Source: Desulfotomaculum copahuensis (GTDB lineage Bacteria > Bacillota > Desulfotomaculia > Desulfotomaculales > Desulfovirgulaceae). Taken from it: a stretch of DNA of 64,000 nt. The DNA lies in contig NZ_LYVF01000069.1 in assembly GCF_001655685.1 (NCBI RefSeq), forward strand, positions 62,001 through 126,000, written 5' to 3'. The translations under genes and the position numbers were made by a program. The notes under the pieces are model-generated. The model had not been told where the DNA came from and ran no database searches. It was given only the letters and a program-made list of their open reading frames with translations. How positions within the stretch are numbered: the stretch's first letter is position 1; every line of letters starts with the position of its first letter. Of this stretch, positions 59,636-64,000 are shown piece by piece.

Positions 59636-61245
59636 ACCTGGCCGTTCTGGCGGTTATACTGGTGATTTATGTGGCCATAATATCTTACCTGACCTATCTC
59701 GGTTCCCGGCAGACCAGGAGCGCCGAGGACTATACGGTGGCCGGGCGGCAGATGTCGGGCTGGATTATGGCTTTGTCCTACGCTTCCACCTTTATCAGTA
59801 CATCGGCCATCGTCGGTTTCGGGGGAGCGGCCGGGATGTTCGGTTTCACTTTGCTCTGGCTTTCGTTTTTCAACATCTTTCTGGGCATTTTTGTCGCCTT
59901 TATCTTCCTCGGAGAGCCCATCCGCCGCATGACCAAGAATCTGGGGGCCACCACCCTGGCCACCATGCTGGGCGAACGCTACCAGTCCAAATTCATTACC
60001 TGGTTTATCGGTTTGATGATCTTCCTGCTCATGCCGCCCTACACCGGGGTGGTCTTGATCGGCGGCGCCAGGTTTATTGAAGAGTCATTGCACATCAGCT
60101 TCCAGGTGGCGCTGGTTGTGCTGGCCGTGATCATCGCCCTGTACGTCGGGTGGGGCGGTCTGAAGGGCGTCATGTACGCCGACGCCTTCATGTGCGGAAT
60201 GATGCTGCTTGGCATGGTTATTCTATTGTTCAAGACTTATGCCGTGGTGGGCGGAGTGGTTGCCGGGCACCAGGCGCTGACCAATATGGCCAGCCTGGTA
60301 CCGGAGGCATTGAAAAAAGGCGGCGACCTGGGCTGGACGGCCATGCCCCAATGGGGCTCGCCGATCTGGTGGACGGTGATCAGCACTATCGTCATGGGAG
60401 TGGGCATCGGCGTGCTGGCCCAACCCCAGTTGATCCTGCGGTTTTTGACCGTACCGACCAAACAGGCTTTGAACCGGGCGGTGTTGACCGGCGGCATCTG
60501 CATTTTCTTCTTTACCGGCACCGCTTTCATGGTCGGTCCCCTGACAAACGTGTATTTCCATGACACGGTGGGCAAGATTGCCATTGCCGCGGCCAAAGGG
60601 AATGTGGACCTGATCATTCCGTCCTATATTAATGCCGTGATGCCTCCAGCCTATATTTACCTCTTCATGGTCACCCTGCTGTCCGCCTGTATCACCACGG
60701 TGAACGGGTTGATCCACGTGCAAAGTGTGGCTTTTTCCAGGGACCTGCTGGCAACCTGGAACATAAAGGCCAACCCTTTGACCCTTTCCCGGATCGGTGT
60801 GCTGGTCGGGGCCGTGGCAGCGGTGGTGATGGCCTTTATCCTGCCCGTAAGCATTATCGCCCGGGCCACCGCCTTCTGGTTCGGCATCTGCGCCGCCGGC
60901 ATCCTGCCGGCTTTGCTGGGAGCCATCTTCTGGCGCCGGGTGACCAAAGCGGCGGCCGTCTGGAGCGTGGCGCTGGGGTACGGGGTGTCCATTTTCGGGT
61001 TTGTCTTCCTGCATGCGTCCGAGGCCGTTCCCTTCGGGATCTGTAAGGCCATCTTCGGCCGGCCCACCCTGCTGCCCGACCCCTGGACCTTTGTGGACCC
61101 GCTGTTTTACAGTATCGTCATTTCCGCGGCGGCGTTAATCTTCATCACACTGTTCACCAAACCGTTGCCCCGGGAGCATGTGAACCGGTGTTTTGCCGGC
61201 TTGGGCAAAACACAGGAAGTAACGCCGGAAAAGGTTGTTGCTTAA
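59632..61245 (+). CDS. Sodium:solute symporter (SSS family), carboxylate-type
   Basis: 537-residue, about 13-TM secondary transporter using a sodium gradient. RQTRSAEDYTVAGRQMSGWIMALSYASTFISTSAIVGF is the conserved N-terminal sodium-site region, and the later GGVVAGHQAL and VSVAFSRD-like helices (HVQSVAFSRDLL) fit the family. GTG 59632 overlaps the small accessory protein. Relatives carry acetate, pyruvate, pantothenate or proline. Being downstream of aryl-CoA ligases and next to a two-component system, uptake of an organic acid growth substrate is likely. Confidence 0.92.
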   Translation: MNLAVLAVILVIYVAIISYLTYLGSRQTRSAEDYTVAGRQMSGWIMALSYASTFISTSAIVGFGGAAGMFGFTLLWLSFFNIFLGIFVAFIFLGEPIRRMTKNLGATTLATMLGERYQSKFITWFIGLMIFLLMPPYTGVVLIGGARFIEESLHISFQVALVVLAVIIALYVGWGGLKGVMYADAFMCGMMLLGMVILLFKTYAVVGGVVAGHQALTNMASLVPEALKKGGDLGWTAMPQWGSPIWWTVISTIVMGVGIGVLAQPQLILRFLTVPTKQALNRAVLTGGICIFFFTGTAFMVGPLTNVYFHDTVGKIAIAAAKGNVDLIIPSYINAVMPPAYIYLFMVTLLSACITTVNGLIHVQSVAFSRDLLATWNIKANPLTLSRIGVLVGAVAAVVMAFILPVSIIARATAFWFGICAAGILPALLGAIFWRRVTKAAAVWSVALGYGVSIFGFVFLHASEAVPFGICKAIFGRPTLLPDPWTFVDPLFYSIVISAAALIFITLFTKPLPREHVNRCFAGLGKTQEVTPEKVVA

Positions 61246-61329
61246 GCATATCCGGCGGTTTAGGCCAGTGAGGTGATGTTCCGGAAGGCCCTTTTGAAAT
61301 CCTAAAATAGCCGGTTGATTTGATAGTGG

Positions 61330-61360
61330 CGGCACCGCTGCACCGTGGTGCCGTCTGTTT
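61330..61360 (+). terminator. Rho-independent terminator after the symporter
   Basis: CGGCACC (61330-61336) pairs with GGTGCCG (61347-61353) around a 10-nt loop, followed by TCTGTTTTATTT. It separates the symporter from the convergent response regulator. Confidence 0.75.
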
Positions 61361-61364
61361 TATT

Positions 61365-62042
61365 TCACAGCGCACCCCTGCTTCCCTCCAAAAATCTGAT
61401 CGCCTGGGAGATGGCCTGGGATCTGTTTTTCACCCCCAGCTTGCGGAAAATATTACGCAGGTGGGTTTTTACCGTATCCAGGGCCAGGTGGCAGGAAGCG
61501 GAAATTTCTTTGTTGGTCATCCCCTGGGCCAGAAGACGCAGAATTTCTTTTTCCCGCACACTGAGTCCGGCCAGCTTTTCCTGCTGCTCCACCGGTTCCG
61601 GCGGGGCATGGGTAACGCGGGTATAGTCGCCGATAATGCGCCCGAGCAGTGCCGGGTCGATGACCATTTCGCCATTGTAGGCGCGGCGAATTGATTCAAC
61701 CAGTTTCTCCCGGGTGACATGCTTTAATATATAGCCCGCCGCCCCCGATTGGAGCGCCTGGCGTATTGATTCGGTGTCTTCCAGAATAGTCAAAAAAAGA
61801 ATCTTGCATTGGGATTTATGAGTCAATATATAGCTTGCTGTTTCAATGCCGCTGAGCCGGCGCATTCTGATGTCCATTAAAATTACATGGGGATTCCAGA
61901 CATCGATCATGTGCATGGCTTCTTCCCCGTCACTGCAGGTGCAGACCACGGCGATGTCGGGGAAGCCGTTGAGCATGGTGATCAGTCCTTCCCGGATCAT
62001 CGGGTGATCATCTACGATCATCACCTTTATTTCAGCGGTCAC
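61365..62042 (-). CDS. NarL/FixJ-family response regulator
   Basis: 225 residues. The receiver domain (1-120) has Asp11/Asp12 and phospho-acceptor Asp57 (VILMDIRMRRLSG), and Lys in YILKHVTREKL. The C-terminal LuxR helix-turn-helix (about 155-220) contains LSVREKEILRLLAQGMTNKEIS and TVKTHLRNIFRKLGV. GTG 62042 is favoured because AAAGGGGG precedes it; ATG 62063 is upstream in the same frame. It follows its kinase by 235 bp. The likely targets are the adjoining symporter operon and perhaps the aryl-acid genes. Confidence 0.93.
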   Translation of the reverse strand: MTAEIKVMIVDDHPMIREGLITMLNGFPDIAVVCTCSDGEEAMHMIDVWNPHVILMDIRMRRLSGIETASYILTHKSQCKILFLTILEDTESIRQALQSGAAGYILKHVTREKLVESIRRAYNGEMVIDPALLGRIIGDYTRVTHAPPEPVEQQEKLAGLSVREKEILRLLAQGMTNKEISASCHLALDTVKTHLRNIFRKLGVKNRSQAISQAIRFLEGSRGAL

Positions 62043-62195
62043 AGGGCACGTCCCCCTTTCCATGCCTTTTGTGCAGTCGTGATTTCGTTATTACCCGTAA
62101 CGCTGCAGCGTAACAATCTTATTCCGCCATGTCCGTCACGCCGCCGGACGTTTTCCATTCATTCAACCTCCGGCTTCGTCGCGCTTTCAAGTCGT

Positions 62196-62213
62196 CCGTG
62201 GACATATCCACGG
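62196..62213. other. Imperfect dyad between kinase and response regulator genes
   Basis: CCGTGG (62196-62201) and CCACGG (62208-62213) flank a 6-bp AT-rich centre, in the 235-bp gap between the kinase and regulator genes. It may be a hairpin in the leader of the regulator or an operator. No T tract is seen. Confidence 0.35.
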
Positions 62214-62277
62214 CTGTTGAAAAGCGCTGATTTCCCCTTTTGCAGCCTTCCGCGCCGTTTCGGAACGGGATAAAATT

Positions 62278-63951
62278 TTACGGCATATCGATGTCGCCGG
62301 CGGGGATCCGTATGGTGATGGTGGTTCCCTGTTCCTTTTCGGAATGGATGGCAAACGTGCCCCCCAGCAGGGAAGTGCGCTCCTGCATACTGGCCAGACC
62401 GAGCCTGTCTTGCTGTTTTCTTTTCCCCCGGTTCAGGGTAAAACCGGAGCCGTTGTCGGAAATAGTCAACAAAATTTCTTTACCGGTCATATCCAGGCTT
62501 ATCCAGGCGCGGGTGGCCTGTGCATGCTTGACCACGTTGGACAGCGCCTCCTGCAGAATACGGTAAAGGGACAGTTCAATATCCGGCGGCAGGCGGTATG
62601 CTTCGCCAATCACTTTAAAATCGACGGATATGTGATGAATTTCTTTGTAATTATCAATGTAAAACTCAATGGCGGGAATCAGCCCGTAATCGTCCAGCGT
62701 GATCGGGCGCATGTTCTGAATCAAACAACGGATATCCTGGATCTGTTCACCGATCAAACCGACCAGACGGGAAATTTCGCTGCGTTCGCCGGCCAGGGGG
62801 ATTTCATCGGATGCGCTGAGGCGTTGCAGGCGGTACCAGACGGCGATCAAAGCCTGGATAATCCCGTCGTGCAGCTCATAAGCGATGCGCTTGCGTTCGT
62901 CCTCCTGCACGGTAATCAGTTTGTTCAACAGCCGGCGCAGGAGCTGCTCCTTTTCCGCCAGCACCTGTACCAGCCTGGCGTTTTCCAGGGCGATGGCGGT
63001 TTCCCGGGCCAGGGCGAAGATGATTTCGGCCTCCTCGGTGGTAAAAGCGATCAGCGCTCCCGGGCGGTCTACCTGCATGACGCCGATACTGCCCTTTTTG
63101 CTCAACAACGGCGCCATGACCAGGGAGCTGTAGGCAAAATCGGTAATAACTTCCCGGGGCAGGAACTGCTCGATGTTTTGCGGCGTAATCAACAGGGGGC
63201 GCCTGGTTTTGAGCGCCCGCTTGATGCCCGGGAAGGGGGGCCGCCCTTTCAGGGCCTTGATTTTTTGTTTCATTTCCAGATCGTAGCTGCCCACGGCTGC
63301 CACTGAAGTGATGGTTTGTTCCCGTTCATCCAGCAGGTAAATACAGGTGCGCGCCGCAAAGAGGTCCGCCGCCAGTTGGGCTACAACGTGCAGCACCTGC
63401 CTGATGTCCGGGGTGGAACTGATCGTGTTGATCGTTTCTAGCCAGACGGCCAGCTTACGCAACTGGCGGTCCTTGTGCTTGTGGATGAATGATTCCTGGA
63501 TGATATTGGCCATATGGCGTCCCAGGGAGGCGGCCTTGATCAACAAATGCTCCGCCGTGGCCGGCTCACTGTTAAAAATGCCCATCTCCATCACGCCCAT
63601 TGGATCGCCGGGACGCAGCAACACCGGCAGGGTGGTGGATTTTACCGGTCCCAGTGCTTCCAGCCGGTTGACCGGTCCGTCCCCGTCGCTCCCGGCGGCC
63701 AGCATTTGCTGCAGCTTTTGCTGGATTTCCGTGCACCCGGCATTTTCCCGGCTGGCCGTCAAACAAAGGGGGGAGCCGTTTTTCCGCAGTAAGAACAAGC
63801 ATATGTTTGAAAAGTCAAAAAATTTTATTGATATGTTTAACAATTGCTGCAGCTCGGTTTTTAATCCCTGGCTCAGCTTATTGAGTGCATTGACCTGGCA
63901 AATAATGACCAGTTCCGCCAGCTTGCGGTGACTCGCCGGTAAAGCGTCCAT
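62278..63951 (-). CDS. Cytosolic sensor histidine kinase with two GAF domains (NarX/DegS-type HisKA_3)
   Basis: 557 residues without membrane segments. Two GAF-like domains occupy about 15-150 and 180-325. HisKA_3 follows with His361 in DERKRIAYELHDGIIQAL, and then the ATPase domain (NVVKHAQATRAWISL, ISDNGSGF, GLASMQERTSLLGG). GAF domains may bind a small molecule or sense redox; several Cys lie in the first (Cys19, Cys51, Cys63, Cys73). ATG 63951 follows AAGGGGTGA. It is transcribed with the NarL-type regulator and is the last gene of the window. Confidence 0.93.
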   Translation of the reverse strand: MDALPASHRKLAELVIICQVNALNKLSQGLKTELQQLLNISIKFFDFSNICLFLLRKNGSPLCLTASRENAGCTEIQQKLQQMLAAGSDGDGPVNRLEALGPVKSTTLPVLLRPGDPMGVMEMGIFNSEPATAEHLLIKAASLGRHMANIIQESFIHKHKDRQLRKLAVWLETINTISSTPDIRQVLHVVAQLAADLFAARTCIYLLDEREQTITSVAAVGSYDLEMKQKIKALKGRPPFPGIKRALKTRRPLLITPQNIEQFLPREVITDFAYSSLVMAPLLSKKGSIGVMQVDRPGALIAFTTEEAEIIFALARETAIALENARLVQVLAEKEQLLRRLLNKLITVQEDERKRIAYELHDGIIQALIAVWYRLQRLSASDEIPLAGERSEISRLVGLIGEQIQDIRCLIQNMRPITLDDYGLIPAIEFYIDNYKEIHHISVDFKVIGEAYRLPPDIELSLYRILQEALSNVVKHAQATRAWISLDMTGKEILLTISDNGSGFTLNRGKRKQQDRLGLASMQERTSLLGGTFAIHSEKEQGTTITIRIPAGDIDMP

Positions 63952-64000
63952 TGATGATCACCCCTTTATTAAGTTTTATAGATAAATCGTCTGACTGTCA

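Overview
The window is a gene-dense, high-GC chromosomal segment from an anaerobic, endospore-forming Firmicute, most likely in the Peptococcaceae (Desulfotomaculum/Pelotomaculum-type clostridia). The evidence is the gltX-cysE-cysS-mrnC-rlmB-rae1 housekeeping run, GerP-family spore proteins, frequent TTG/GTG starts with strong Shine-Dalgarno sequences, and extended -10 promoters. Oxygen-sensitive enzymes also fit: benzoyl-CoA reductase/2-hydroxyacyl-CoA dehydratase-type proteins, an indolepyruvate:ferredoxin oxidoreductase-type pair and B12/PLP enzymes. The genus is an inference. No rRNA, tRNA, CRISPR array, transposase or phage gene was found.

Layout. 0-3.8 kb: hydantoinase/oxoprolinase pair hyuA (cut at the window edge) and hyuB. 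4.1-10.7 kb: a MacAB-like HlyD/ABC/FtsX export operon facing a PhoR/PhoB-type two-component system; both units carry the same 12-bp box 29 bp upstream of a TATAAT. 10.7-14.3 kb: acyl-CoA dehydrogenase, CoA ligase and a MerR regulator of LiuR type, with a near-perfect 22-bp dyad at the promoter. 14.4-21.9 kb: an uncharacterised cluster of FCD-domain regulator, unknown protein, fold-type I PLP enzyme, 78-residue protein, B12-binding/glutamate-mutase-like fusion, KamB-like P-loop protein and EamA permease. This is the best candidate for an undescribed system. 22-28.8 kb: TerC-family protein and the housekeeping run. 28.8-30.5 kb: a small GerP/Hsp20 spore locus. 30.8-46.5 kb: beta-oxidation-type genes (hbd, crt, a thiolase/DUF35 pair, a second thiolase), three CoA ligases including a benzoate-CoA ligase-like one, a three-subunit molybdenum hydroxylase and an amidohydrolase. 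47.2-59.2 kb: a 2-hydroxyacid dehydrogenase, a BcrC/BcrB-type pair, IorA/IorB, a CoA ligase, two PaaK-type ligases and an MFS transporter. 59.5-64 kb: a sodium:solute symporter with a 38-residue accessory protein, and a NarX/NarL-type two-component system on the minus strand.

How it works together. Seven acyl/aryl-CoA ligases in 64 kb, with reductive, hydroxylating, beta-oxidising and ferredoxin-linked enzymes, point to anaerobic breakdown of aromatic acids and arylpyruvate/arylacetate compounds through CoA thioesters. The MFS and SSS transporters are plausible importers, and the second two-component system a plausible carboxylate sensor. Exact substrates cannot be read from sequence. Several enzymes depart from their family patterns: a thiolase with Gly at the nucleophilic Cys position, a D-2-hydroxyacid dehydrogenase without the usual catalytic Glu, and a B12 domain with an altered DxHxxG motif.
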